A DNA stretch of 49,039 bases from Acidimicrobiia bacterium (GTDB lineage Bacteria; Actinomycetota; Acidimicrobiia; Acidimicrobiales; CATQHL01): contig JAGWAL010000018.1 of NCBI GenBank assembly GCA_021296415.1, positions 1 through 49,039 on the forward strand. The letters are read 5' to 3'. Position 1 is the first letter of the stretch; each line of letters starts with the position of its first letter. The notes below the pieces were generated by a model, which saw only the letters and a list, made by a program, of their open reading frames with translations, was not told the origin of the DNA and made no database searches. The position numbers and the translations under genes were made by a program. Below, piece after piece: positions 24,271 through 32,857 of the stretch.

Positions 24271-25715
24271 CAGCGGGCGACGATCCCTTGATCGACCGGG
24301 CGCGACGACGGCTCGAGCGCCGCGGCCAGCGCTGCGGGGATGGCTCCCAGCAGATCCCCGGCGATGAGGCCCACCGGCGGCGAGAGGGAGCCGGCCATGC
24401 CGTGCACGTGCGCGGCCAGGGAGGCGGCGTCCAGCGGCTCGGCGCCCTGCGCCAGCAGAGCGCCGATCATCCCGGCCAGCACGTCCCCGGTGCCCGCCGT
24501 GGCCAGGCGGGCGTCGCCGGAGGTGATCAGGCGGGCCGCGCCGTCGGGCGCGGCGACGACGGTCGTGGGTCCCTTCAGGAGGACGTGGGCACCGGCCGCG
24601 GCAAGCGACCGCGCCGCCGCCGGACGGTCGGGCCCGGCGCGCCGGCCTGCCAGCAACTCGTACTCACCGTCGTGCGGCGTCAGCACCACCGGCGCACGCG
24701 CCGCCGCCAGGACCGACGCCGGGTCTCCGCCGAGGGCCGCCAGGGCGTCGCCGTCCAGCACCAGCGGCACCGTCGCCCGGGTGACCAGCGCCCGCACAGC
24801 GGTCGCCGTCTGCGGATCTCTCCCCAGGCCGGGACCGACCACGAGCGATCCGAACCGCGAGGTGTCCATCCGCTCGTGCCAGGCCGCTGCGGGCAGCGGG
24901 TGGAACACCACCTCGGTGGGGACGGCGGCGTCGGGCTCGCCGCCCGGCACCGAGAGCCGCACATAGCCCGCGCCCGAGCGCAGAGCCGCCAGGGATGCCA
25001 GGGCCGCCGCGCCGCGCATCGTCGACGAGCCCGCCACCACCCAGCAGGCCGAGCGCCACTTGTGCGCGTCGTCGGGCCGCCGCGGCCACGACCCGGTGAC
25101 GTCGCCGGTGGTCACGAGGTGCGCCGTGGCCGAAGCCACGTCCAGGCCGATGTCCGCGATGCTCACCGACCCCGCCAAGCGGCGTCCCGGCTGCAGCAGC
25201 AGTCCCGGCTTCAGGGCGGCGAACGTGACCGTCCGCGTCGCCGCCAGCACACCGCCGCGCACCTCCCCTGTTAGGCCGTCCACCCCCGAGGGGATGTCAG
25301 TGGCCAGCACCGGCATCCCCGACGTCAGGGGCGGCGGCGTCCAGGGCCGGTTCAGCCCGGTGCCGTACGCAGCGTCGATCAGTAGATCACCCGGCGGGAT
25401 CGCGGCGACGTCGGGGGCGATCACGCGGCACTCGGCGCCGGCGCGCTGCAGGTGGCGGGCCGCAGCCCGGCCGTCGGCGCCGTTGTTGCCGCGCCCTGCG
25501 AGGACGACCACCCGGCGACCCGCCAGCGCCTTCCGGCGCGTGCCCGAGGTCCGCCCGCCTTCGAGGATCCTGGCAGCACCCTCGCTGGTGCAGGTCAGCA
25601 TCTCCGCGGCGGCGACGGCGACCGCGGCCCCGGCCCGCTCCACGAGCACGTCCGTGCCCTCGGGGGCGGCGGCGTCGATGGCCGCCATCTCCGCAGGGGT
25701 GACGACCGGGATCAC
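24270..25715 (-). CDS. nnr: Bifunctional NAD(P)H-hydrate epimerase / ADP-dependent dehydratase
   Basis: This 481-residue fusion repairs damaged NAD(P)H hydrates. The N-terminal YjeF_N epimerase domain (about 1-210) has VVLAGRGNNGADGRAAARHL and ATDIPSGVDGLTGE. The C-terminal ribokinase-fold dehydratase (about 225-475) has VVGPGLGRDPQT, VLTPHDGEYELLAG and TAGTGDVLAGMIGALL with the catalytic Asp. The NNGADG loop has Ala where NNGGDG is usual. The GTG start lies 121 bp after acpS, and the gap contains a perfect inverted repeat. Confidence 0.93.
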   Translation of the reverse strand: MIPVVTPAEMAAIDAAAPEGTDVLVERAGAAVAVAAAEMLTCTSEGAARILEGGRTSGTRRKALAGRRVVVLAGRGNNGADGRAAARHLQRAGAECRVIAPDVAAIPPGDLLIDAAYGTGLNRPWTPPPLTSGMPVLATDIPSGVDGLTGEVRGGVLAATRTVTFAALKPGLLLQPGRRLAGSVSIADIGLDVASATAHLVTTGDVTGSWPRRPDDAHKWRSACWVVAGSSTMRGAAALASLAALRSGAGYVRLSVPGGEPDAAVPTEVVFHPLPAAAWHERMDTSRFGSLVVGPGLGRDPQTATAVRALVTRATVPLVLDGDALAALGGDPASVLAAARAPVVLTPHDGEYELLAGRRAGPDRPAAARSLAAAGAHVLLKGPTTVVAAPDGAARLITSGDARLATAGTGDVLAGMIGALLAQGAEPLDAASLAAHVHGMAGSLSPPVGLIAGDLLGAIPAALAAALEPSSRPVDQGIVAR

Positions 25716-25792
25716 GACGGGCTGCCTCCCCCGGCGGCCCGATGATGGCCGAGAGGCGGGTGGCCGGTGCAGGCCCAGTCGCTGGACGGTGG

Positions 25793-25812
25793 ATCCCGGC
25801 CTTCGCCGGGAT
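25793..25812. repeat. Perfect inverted repeat, REP-like hairpin
   Basis: ATCCCGGC-CTTC-GCCGGGAT forms an 8-bp perfect stem with a CTTC loop, followed by GACC. The flanking phrase resembles short intergenic palindromes found in many copies in other bacteria. It lies in the 121-bp acpS-nnr gap and could stabilise or attenuate the operon mRNA. No T-tract is present. Only one copy was seen in this window. Confidence 0.6.
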
Positions 25813-25836
25813 GACCGATGGGGCTGGCGGCGCGGG

Positions 25837-26244
25837 TCACGTCTCGTTGCCGTTCTCGAGTGGGCCCGGCTCGGGTGCGCCCGGGACGACGGCCACGGCC
25901 ACGGCGACAGCCAGATCGGCCGTGTGCGACAGGCTCAGATGCCAGCCCGTCACTCCGGCATCGGTGGCGCGCGCCGCCGCCCGACCGCTCAGTCGCAGGC
26001 CGACCTGACCGCTGCGGGCGCGGGTGACCTCGACCTCCCTGAACGCCACGTCCCCGAACCCGGCGCCCAGCGCCTTCATGGCCGCTTCCTTGGCGGCGAA
26101 CCGCACCGCCAGGCGCTCGGCCGGATCGGAGCGGCCCTCGGCGTAGGCCCGCTCGGCAGGAGTGAACAGCCGCTCAGTGATGCGCGGGCGGCGCGCCAGC
26201 AGCGCACGGAACCGCGGTACCTCCACGATGTCCACGCCGATCAT
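25837..26244 (-). CDS. acpS: Holo-[acyl-carrier-protein] synthase
   Basis: This 135-residue enzyme transfers 4'-phosphopantetheine from CoA to the acyl carrier protein. Seen: MIGVDIVEVPRFRALL with the metal-binding Asp, FTPAERAYAEG, RFAAKEAAMKALGAGFG with the second metal ligand Glu and the conserved Lys, and WHLSLSHTADLAVAVAVAV. The C-terminus runs about 12 residues past the usual end (PGAPEPGPLENGNET). The ATG overlaps the stop of the large GlmS-like gene by 4 bp (ATGA). Confidence 0.95.
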   Translation of the reverse strand: MIGVDIVEVPRFRALLARRPRITERLFTPAERAYAEGRSDPAERLAVRFAAKEAAMKALGAGFGDVAFREVEVTRARSGQVGLRLSGRAAARATDAGVTGWHLSLSHTADLAVAVAVAVVPGAPEPGPLENGNET

Positions 26245-29200
26245 GGCGCCGCTTCGCGCCAGCGCGCGGCCACAGCGCCGATGTCGCCGGCCAGCAGTTC
26301 CACGGTGGGCACCGCCGCGAGGAGCGCCTCGTCGAAGGACGACTCGGTCTCGGTGACCGCGTAACGGAGCCGGCTGTACCGATCGCGATAGCGGCGCAGC
26401 ACGGTGGCGGCGGTCGCGGCGGGCAGGCGCTCGTGCAGGTCCACGTGGAGCAGCACCAAGCCCACGGTCTCCCCGCCCTTGATCTGGGGCACCAGGACGA
26501 TGAGGCGCCCGTCCCGCAGGCCCTTCGTCAGCAACACCCGTTGCTCCCGGCTCACCTGGCGCTTCGTGCCGCGCAACGTGGGGTCGCGGCTGACGCGCGA
26601 CTCGATCCCGGCCGCCACGCCGGACCGGTCGACGATCTCGATCCGCTCGTCGTCGATGACATAGCGGATGTAGCCGGTCACCGCCGCGACGGCCGGATCG
26701 AGTCCCGTCAGCGTCGACAGCGTGTCGTAGCTGAGGCGTTCGGGAGCTGCGCCCGCGGCCCGGACGGCCGCCACCAGCGGCACGCTCCACAACGCATCCT
26801 CGCTGCGGGAGATCCCCACGGTGACCGTCTTGGCCTGGTGACGTATGGCGTCGACGGGGCGGGCCAGTTCCTCGGCGGCCTCGGTCAGCGCGGCCAGCAG
26901 CCGCTCGAGTACCCCCGCGGGCGTCCCCATCTCGCCGTAGTCAATCTCGAAGGCAGCCAGCGGGAGTACGCCAGTGGCATAGCGGAACAGGCCATCCAAC
27001 TGCGCGGCGGTTCCCGCGGGCAGGTGACCGTCGTAGCGACCCGCGCGCAGTTGCCGACCGAATTGCTCGGCCCCGGCGGCGATCTCCGTCGACAGGCCGG
27101 CGAGCAGATCCTCCGCATCGGCGACGGCGCCGTCGGGTGCGGCGTCGAAGGCGGCCTCGATCGACCCCCGGGTGCGCCGCAGCGGCTCGGCACCCGCATC
27201 GATCGCCAGAGCCGCCTCGTAGCCGAAGAGGTGGCCGGCCACGGTGACCAGCACGAACGACAGGTCCGGGTGGACGGCGGGCAGCAGCACCGAGTCCCCG
27301 GTGGCGCGCGCCAACTCGGCGTCGTCGGTCAACACCACCGGGGCCGCCCGGTGCGCCGCGTAGATGGCGATCTCCTTGGCGACGTCGCGCGCCGTGGAGC
27401 GTTCCAAGCCCGCGGCGCAGACCAGGACCAACGGCTCGGCCGAGAGATCGATGTGCTTCTTGTCCTCCGTGACGTCGCACGCCACCGACCGGTAGCACAA
27501 CTCCGAGAGCTTGATGCGCAATTCTTCCGCCGCCAGCCGGTTGCGCCCGTTGCCGACGGTGGCCCAGTGGCGCCGCGCCGGGGCGAGTCGCTGGGCGATG
27601 TCGGCGATCCGCGAGCGTGACTCCAGAACCTCCGCCATGGCGGTGGGCAGATGTTCGAGAGCCTCCAGCAGCCCTTGGCGGCGATCGGGATCCACGGGCG
27701 GCAGCCCGAAGCCGTCGACGATGGCATAGGCCAGCAGGAAGCCCGCCGCGACCTGGGCGTAGAAGGCTTTGGTGGAGGCCACGCTCATCTCGACGTCGCG
27801 GCCATCGGAGGTGTACAGCACTGCGTCGGCGCGCGCGGCCAGGTCACTCTCCCGGCGGTTCACGACAGCGATCACCGAGGCGCCCCGGGCCTGGACCAGG
27901 TCGACGGTGCGGTTGGTGTCGGTGGTCGTGCCCGACTGGCTCACCGCAACCACGAGGTGGTCCGACATGTCGTCCGCCAGCCCGAAGCCGGACAGTTCGC
28001 TGGCCAGGCAGGCCGAGACCTCCACGCCGGCGCCGGACAACTCCGCGCCGATGATGTCGGCAATGGCCCGGGCGGCCACCGCCGCGGTGCCCTGCCCGAT
28101 CACGAGGATCCGTCGCGGCAACTCCCCCTCTGCCGGCAGGATCCCGTCCAGGGCCACGCTGCGCCGAGCAGGATCTCCCGCCAGCCGGCCGCGGAGCGTC
28201 TTGGCGAAAGAGCCGGGGGACTCGCTGATCTCCTTCAGCAGGAAGTGCGGGTAGCCGCGGCGGTCTATGTCGCGCGTCGTGATGACCGCCGTGCTCACCG
28301 GTGGCAACGGCACTTCGGCACCGTCGTAGGACCAGCGCGCCACACCATCGATCCGGCCCGCATCGGCGGCGTCCAGCCGCACGAGCTCGCCCTCGCCTGC
28401 GGAGCCGCCGCCGTCGGCACCGTCGAAGCGAAGATAAGCGCTGGTCTGCTCCACCAACCCGTACGGTTCGGAGGCCACCACGAAGGCGTCGCTCGCCAGG
28501 CCCACGTACAGCGCCTGACCGCTGCCCCGCCGGGCGAGCAGCAGGCGTCCGGGGACGTCCGTGGCCACCGACACGATGGCGTGCGAACCTTCGCATGCCC
28601 CGACCGCGTCGGCAAACGCCGCGGTGTCGGATCCGCCCGGTCGGCGCAGGCGGCGGGTGAGCCCGGGGACCACCCGAGCGTCGGTGGTGACGGCTCGGGG
28701 ATAGGTCAGGTCGTACCGGGTACCCACGGCGGCGTAGTTGTCGATGTCGCCGTTGACCGCGGCGAACACCCAGGGCGGTCCGTCGCCTGTGAGCGAGGCG
28801 ACGGGATGGGCGTTGGGCTCGGTGATCAGGCCGACGCTGGCCCAGCGGGTGTGCGCCAGGACCGCGCAGTGCGCGCCCGGCCGCGCCAGCGCCGCCCGCA
28901 AGGACCCATCGCCGGCGAGGGCCGACCTCAGAACCTGCGTGTTGTCGCCCAGGTCACCGACCTCGATCGCCGTCTTGTAGACATAGACCGAGGTGCCGGC
29001 GTCGTGCCAGCGGCTCCCGGTACGCCCCAGGACGTCGGATGCCGCGGCGTCCGGATCCAGCGGCTCATCGGCGGAGACGACCACCGCGATTCCCGCCGAG
29101 TCCCGGCCGCGCACCTCCAGGCGGTCCAGGGCCGACAGCGCCACTTGGATCGACCACCAGGCCGCCACGAGCCCCTCCGTGGCGGCCGGCGCATCCTCGC

Positions 29201-29498
29201 CGAGGAGGTCGGCCACCGCCGAAGCGCCCGCCAGCCGGTCCTCGCGGATGCACCAGAGCGGGTCGGCCAGTGGGCCATCGTCGTCAGCGAGGCGCCCGAC
29301 CGACTCCGCCACCTCGGCGCGCAGCGCCGCGTCGCGCACGAGACAGGTCAGCCCCGCCGGTCCGGCGAGCCGCTCCGCCAGCGCCGGCGCGCCGCTGCGC
29401 AACTCGTCTCCCTGCCCACCGAGCAACCGCCGGATCTCCGAGGCGTCGGCCGGTCGGCGGCTCGGGGGGCGGCTGAGGACCGCCACGATCCCGCACAT
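26241..29498 (-). CDS. glmS: Oversized GlmS-like protein (glutamine-fructose-6-phosphate transaminase, 1085 residues)
   Basis: Canonical GlmS is about 610 residues. This one has the N-terminal nucleophile Cys2 (MCGIVAVL) and then an insertion of about 115 residues before VRGRDSAGIAVV (about 129-140, usually YRGYDSAG near residue 30). The amidotransferase continues with LAHTRWASVG, PNAHP and NGDIDNY. LLKEISESPGSF starts the isomerase part, SIS1 has AVSQSGTTTDTNRT and EMSVASTKAF, and SIS2 has VGNGRNRLAAEELRIKLSEL and KKHIDLSAEP. About 275 further C-terminal residues (about 810-1085) have no recognised family. The context after glmM supports glucosamine-6-phosphate synthesis, but the activity of this variant is inferred. 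It overlaps glmM by 1 bp and acpS by 4 bp. Confidence 0.85.
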   Translation of the reverse strand: MCGIVAVLSRPPSRRPADASEIRRLLGGQGDELRSGAPALAERLAGPAGLTCLVRDAALRAEVAESVGRLADDDGPLADPLWCIREDRLAGASAVADLLGEDAPAATEGLVAAWWSIQVALSALDRLEVRGRDSAGIAVVVSADEPLDPDAAASDVLGRTGSRWHDAGTSVYVYKTAIEVGDLGDNTQVLRSALAGDGSLRAALARPGAHCAVLAHTRWASVGLITEPNAHPVASLTGDGPPWVFAAVNGDIDNYAAVGTRYDLTYPRAVTTDARVVPGLTRRLRRPGGSDTAAFADAVGACEGSHAIVSVATDVPGRLLLARRGSGQALYVGLASDAFVVASEPYGLVEQTSAYLRFDGADGGGSAGEGELVRLDAADAGRIDGVARWSYDGAEVPLPPVSTAVITTRDIDRRGYPHFLLKEISESPGSFAKTLRGRLAGDPARRSVALDGILPAEGELPRRILVIGQGTAAVAARAIADIIGAELSGAGVEVSACLASELSGFGLADDMSDHLVVAVSQSGTTTDTNRTVDLVQARGASVIAVVNRRESDLAARADAVLYTSDGRDVEMSVASTKAFYAQVAAGFLLAYAIVDGFGLPPVDPDRRQGLLEALEHLPTAMAEVLESRSRIADIAQRLAPARRHWATVGNGRNRLAAEELRIKLSELCYRSVACDVTEDKKHIDLSAEPLVLVCAAGLERSTARDVAKEIAIYAAHRAAPVVLTDDAELARATGDSVLLPAVHPDLSFVLVTVAGHLFGYEAALAIDAGAEPLRRTRGSIEAAFDAAPDGAVADAEDLLAGLSTEIAAGAEQFGRQLRAGRYDGHLPAGTAAQLDGLFRYATGVLPLAAFEIDYGEMGTPAGVLERLLAALTEAAEELARPVDAIRHQAKTVTVGISRSEDALWSVPLVAAVRAAGAAPERLSYDTLSTLTGLDPAVAAVTGYIRYVIDDERIEIVDRSGVAAGIESRVSRDPTLRGTKRQVSREQRVLLTKGLRDGRLIVLVPQIKGGETVGLVLLHVDLHERLPAATAATVLRRYRDRYSRLRYAVTETESSFDEALLAAVPTVELLAGDIGAVAARWREAAP

Positions 29499-30784
29499 CA
29501 GCCGGCCCGCCGCGCGACTTCGGCCGCCAGGGATTGCGCCGTCGACGCGGCCTCCGCCTCGCTGGGTGCCTCCACCATCACACGGATCAGCGGCTCGGTT
29601 CCCGACGCCCGCACCAGCACCCGGCCCCGCTCGCCCAACTCCTCGCGCGCCTTGCGGACGGCGGGCTCGATGGCTTCCAGCACGTCCGTGGCCCCGCGAC
29701 CGGTGGCCACGTTGCGCAACACCTGGGGGTAACGCGTCATCGCGGCCGCCGCCAGGTCCCCCGGCCGCTCCCCCCGCCGAGCCGCCACATCCAACAGCTG
29801 CACGGCCGTGAGCAGGCCGTCACCCGTGGTGGCGAGATCCCGGAAGATCACGTGGCCGGACTGCTCGCCGCCCAACTCCCAGCCCCCGGCTTCCAGCGCG
29901 CTGAGGACGTGCCGATCGCCCACCGGCGTGGTCACGACGTCGATACCGGCCTCGGCCATGGACCGGTGCAGGCCGATGTTGCTCATGACCGTCACGACAA
30001 TCGTCGAGCCCGCCAGCCGACCGCGTTCGTGGCGGTCGATCCCGCAGAGGGCGATGATGTGGTCACCGTCGATCAACCGCCGATCGTAGGCCACGACCCG
30101 GTCGCCGTCGCCGTCGAACGCCAAGCCGATCTCACCGGGTCGCGTCTCGCCGGCGATCATGCCGGGCGAGGCCGCCCCGCAGCCGTCGTTGATGTTCCGC
30201 CCGTTCGGCGCGCAGGCGACGGTGCGCACGGAAGCGCCCAGGCGCCGCAGCAGTGCCGGCGCCGGCAGCGAGGTCGCTCCGTTGGCACCGTCGACCACAA
30301 GCCGCATCCCCTCGAGTGCGCCGGGCCGCACCGTCGCCGCCACCGCGTCGAGGTACGCCTCCAGCCGGCCCGAGGCGTCGACGCCGACCGCGCGGGAGGC
30401 ACGCGGGTCGGCGGCTGCCTCGAGGGCGGCGGCCACCGCCTCCTGCTCGCCGTCGCTGAGCTTCCGTCCCCCGGGTCCGAAGATCTTCACCCCGTTGTCC
30501 TGGTACAGGTTGTGCGACGCCGACACCACGATGCCCGGCACCTCGTCGGTGGCGCTGAGAAACGCCACGGCGGGCGTGGGGGCCACGCCCAGCAGGTCCA
30601 CCTGGGTGCCACCCAGCCCGCGCAGCAACCCGTCGATGAGGTCTCCCGCAGAGGACCGTGGATCGTGCCCCAGAACCACCCGCTCGCAACCGAAGGTGGC
30701 GACGACCGCGGCGCCGATCCGGGCGGCGATCCGGGGGGTCACGTCCCGGTAGGCGCGCCCCCGTATGCCGTCTGTACCGAACAC
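29498..30784 (-). CDS. glmM: Phosphoglucosamine mutase
   Basis: This 428-residue enzyme converts glucosamine-6-phosphate to glucosamine-1-phosphate for UDP-GlcNAc. Seen: MFGTDGIRGRA at the N-terminus, VVSASHNLYQDNG with the phosphorylated Ser (about 90), metal site AFDGDGDRVV, sugar loop WELGGEQSGH, and phosphate-binding RASGTEPLIRVM. The stop shares one base with the next ATG (TGATG). It lies 10 bp after rpsI. The glmM-glmS pair feeds the first amino-sugar precursors of the cell wall. Confidence 0.96.
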   Translation of the reverse strand: MFGTDGIRGRAYRDVTPRIAARIGAAVVATFGCERVVLGHDPRSSAGDLIDGLLRGLGGTQVDLLGVAPTPAVAFLSATDEVPGIVVSASHNLYQDNGVKIFGPGGRKLSDGEQEAVAAALEAAADPRASRAVGVDASGRLEAYLDAVAATVRPGALEGMRLVVDGANGATSLPAPALLRRLGASVRTVACAPNGRNINDGCGAASPGMIAGETRPGEIGLAFDGDGDRVVAYDRRLIDGDHIIALCGIDRHERGRLAGSTIVVTVMSNIGLHRSMAEAGIDVVTTPVGDRHVLSALEAGGWELGGEQSGHVIFRDLATTGDGLLTAVQLLDVAARRGERPGDLAAAAMTRYPQVLRNVATGRGATDVLEAIEPAVRKAREELGERGRVLVRASGTEPLIRVMVEAPSEAEAASTAQSLAAEVARRAG

Positions 30785-30794
30785 GTCCGAACCG

Positions 30795-31211
30795 CTACGA
30801 CGGCTCGTGGCGGCGCAGGCGCCTCTTGGAGTACTGCGGAGCCTTCCGAGCCTTCTTCAGCCCGTACTTCTTGGACTCCTTCTTGCGCGGGTCCCGGGTC
30901 AGCAAGCCGGCACGCTTGAGCTTCTCGCGGCAATCTCCGTCGAGAGTCTCGAGCGAGCGGGCGATACCGAGGCGGAGCGCCCCCGACTGGCCCGTGAGAC
31001 CCCCGCCCGAGATCGTGGCATCCACGTCGTACACCGAGGCGGTGTCGGTCACGCGGAGGGCCTCGATGGCACCGGAGCGGTGGGCGGGCGACGGGAAGTA
31101 GTCCTCGAGGTCCCGACCGTTGATGACGACCCGGCCTTCGCCCGGCCGGATACGGACACGGGCCACGGCCCGCTTGCGGCGACCTGTGGCTTGGACGAGC
31201 GGCGGTGTCAT
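30795..31211 (-). CDS. rpsI: 30S ribosomal protein S9 (uS9) with extended C-terminus
   Basis: This 138-residue uS9 has [14 protein letters not shown] at its start and [17 protein letters not shown] near its end. In known bacterial uS9 the chain stops at the Ser-Lys-Arg whose terminal Arg touches P-site tRNA. Here eight more residues (RLRRHEPS) follow before TAG. The sequence was checked codon by codon in the given strand. The ATG overlaps the rplM stop by 4 bp. Confidence 0.95.
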   Translation of the reverse strand: MTPPLVQATGRRKRAVARVRIRPGEGRVVINGRDLEDYFPSPAHRSGAIEALRVTDTASVYDVDATISGGGLTGQSGALRLGIARSLETLDGDCREKLKRAGLLTRDPRKKESKKYGLKKARKAPQYSKRRLRRHEPS

Positions 31212-31651
31212 GGAGTTCTCCTGCCGAGGGGCAGCGGCTGCGGTTTCTGGGCTTCGTGGGGATGGGCCGGTCCGGCGTAGACCTTGAGCTTCCGGAGCAT
31301 CTGGCGACCCAGGCGGGTGTGGGGCAGCATCCCGCGGATGCTACGGCGCACGAGCTCGGCGGGTCGCCGCTGCAGCGCGGTTCCCAGGGTCTCCGATCGC
31401 AGGCCACCGGGATAGCCCGAGTGCCGGTACAGGACCTTCCGCTCGGCCTTGCCCGCGGTCGTGACGACCTTCTCGGCGTTCACGATGATCACGTGGTCAC
31501 CGCAGTCCAGATGCGGGGTGTAGATCGGCTTGTGCTTGCCCCGCAGGACGCGAGCCACCTCGGTCGCCATACGTCCGAGCACCTGACCCTCGGCGTCGAC
31601 GATCCACCAGGCGCGATCCAATTCCGAAGCCTTGGGGCTGTACGTATGCAC
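31208..31651 (-). CDS. rplM: 50S ribosomal protein L13 (uL13)
   Basis: This 147-residue protein matches uL13: [60 protein letters not shown] and [20 protein letters not shown]. The start is GTG 31651; the open frame continues upstream into truA but lacks homology. A TATCCT box six bases before the GTG implies its own leaderless promoter, opening the rplM-rpsI-glmM-glmS-acpS-nnr-alr series. It is separated from truA by 50 bp. Confidence 0.95.
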   Translation of the reverse strand: MHTYSPKASELDRAWWIVDAEGQVLGRMATEVARVLRGKHKPIYTPHLDCGDHVIIVNAEKVVTTAGKAERKVLYRHSGYPGGLRSETLGTALQRRPAELVRRSIRGMLPHTRLGRQMLRKLKVYAGPAHPHEAQKPQPLPLGRRTP

Positions 31652-31657
31652 ACCGCA

Positions 31658-31663
31658 AGGATA
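31658..31663 (-). promoter_or_regulatory. Candidate -10 box of a leaderless promoter (rplM)
   Basis: TATCCT on the minus strand, six bases before GTG 31651. It is in the 50-bp truA-rplM gap and would separate rplM-rpsI and the downstream cell-wall genes from the alpha operon. Confidence 0.5.
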
Positions 31664-31701
31664 CGGGGTGGACGTCGGAATCGGCTGCGGACCGGGCCGG
31701 C

Positions 31702-32475
31702 TCATGCGTAGGCCACCGACTGCAGGCACAGGCCGTGCGGCGGGGCCACCGGCCCTGCCACCGCCCGATCCCTGCTCGCCAGGATCCGACGCATGTCGCC
31801 GGCGGGTCGACGACCCCGACCCACTTCGGTGAGGGTCCCGACGATCGAGCGCACCATCTGCCGGCAGAAGGAGTTGGCGGCGATGTCGAACAGCAGGACG
31901 CCGCGCTCGGGGGTGCTCCAGACGGCGTGCAGGACCCGCCGCGTGGTGGGAGCGACCCGCTCGGTGCCGTCGACGGTCTGCGTCGCCTTCGAGCAGAACG
32001 AAGCGAAGTCGTGCTCGCCCACCAGCAACGCCGCGGCCTCGACCATGGGAGCGACCTCGAGAGGGTCGGGGATGTGCCAGGACACCGCCCGGCGGAAGAC
32101 GTCGGGTTCCGGCGCGTTCCAGATCGTGTAGCGATAGGCCCGAGACAGCGCCGAGAAGCGAGCGTCGAAGTCGCCGGACACCTGCTCGATCGCCAGGACG
32201 GCCACGTCGGGTCCGCACATGCGGCTCAGCCCGCTGCCGAGAGCCTCGAGCCGTCCGGCCGACGCGTCCTCGTCGGCAACGTCCAAGCTCACGACCTGCC
32301 CGCGCGCATGAACGCCGGCGTCGGTGCGCCCGGCGCACGTCAACTGCACCGGGTAGCCCAGCCGTCGCCCGAGTGCGTCGGCGAGGACACCGCCGACCGT
32401 CCGCACACCGGGGTTCGGGGTGAAGCCGCGAAAGGCCCCTCCGTCGTAGGCGACCCGAAGGCGCAGGCGGGCCAC
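31702..32475 (-). CDS. truA: tRNA pseudouridine synthase A
   Basis: This 257-residue enzyme modifies uridines 38-40 in the anticodon arm. Seen: LRVAYDGGAFRGFTPNPG at the N-terminus, CAGRTDAGVHARGQVVSLD with the catalytic Asp, SRAYRYTIWNAPEPDVF, LLVGEHDFASFCSK and DIAANSFCRQMVRSIVGTLTEVG. The length and motif order match TruA. It lies 15 bp after rplQ, in the place commonly seen in actinobacterial alpha operons. Confidence 0.95.
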   Translation of the reverse strand: MARLRLRVAYDGGAFRGFTPNPGVRTVGGVLADALGRRLGYPVQLTCAGRTDAGVHARGQVVSLDVADEDASAGRLEALGSGLSRMCGPDVAVLAIEQVSGDFDARFSALSRAYRYTIWNAPEPDVFRRAVSWHIPDPLEVAPMVEAAALLVGEHDFASFCSKATQTVDGTERVAPTTRRVLHAVWSTPERGVLLFDIAANSFCRQMVRSIVGTLTEVGRGRRPAGDMRRILASRDRAVAGPVAPPHGLCLQSVAYA

Positions 32476-32490
32476 GCCGCGGTGCGCCGG

Positions 32491-32844
32491 CTAGACGAGT
32501 TCGATTCGGGCCATCGGGGCGTTGTCCCCGTAGCGCGGGCCCATCCGCAGGATCCGGGTGCAGCCGCCGGCGCGATTCGCGTAGCGCGGACCGATGTCGG
32601 AGATCAGCTTGTCGGCGATCTCGCGGTCGTGGAGAAACGCCACGATCTGGCGGTGGTTGTGCAGACCGCCCTTGCGCGCCTTGGTGATCAGCTTCTCGGC
32701 GACGGGCTGCATGGCCTTCGCCTTGGCCTCGGTGGTCACGATGGATTCGGCCGCCACGAGGGAGGCGACGAGGTTGGCCAGCATCAGCTTCTGGTGTGAG
32801 GCGCTTCCGCCGAGGCGGCGGCCCTTGCGGGGTCGGCCGGGCAT
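32491..32844 (-). CDS. rplQ: 50S ribosomal protein L17 (bL17)
   Basis: This 117-residue protein has the bL17 signatures RKGRRLGGSASHQKLMLANL, LVAAESIVTTEAKAKAM, EKLITKARKG and GGCTRILRMGPRYGDNAPMA, ending in IELV. It assembles near the polypeptide exit tunnel. It follows rpoA by 13 bp, as in the standard alpha operon. Confidence 0.96.
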   Translation of the reverse strand: MPGRPRKGRRLGGSASHQKLMLANLVASLVAAESIVTTEAKAKAMQPVAEKLITKARKGGLHNHRQIVAFLHDREIADKLISDIGPRYANRAGGCTRILRMGPRYGDNAPMARIELV

Positions 32845-32857
32845 GATCGTCTCGACC

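Noticed and set aside
27651-29732. Plus-strand open frame of 693 codons across the GlmS-like gene
   Set aside because: The opposite strand has catalytic GlmS motifs throughout; this frame has none.
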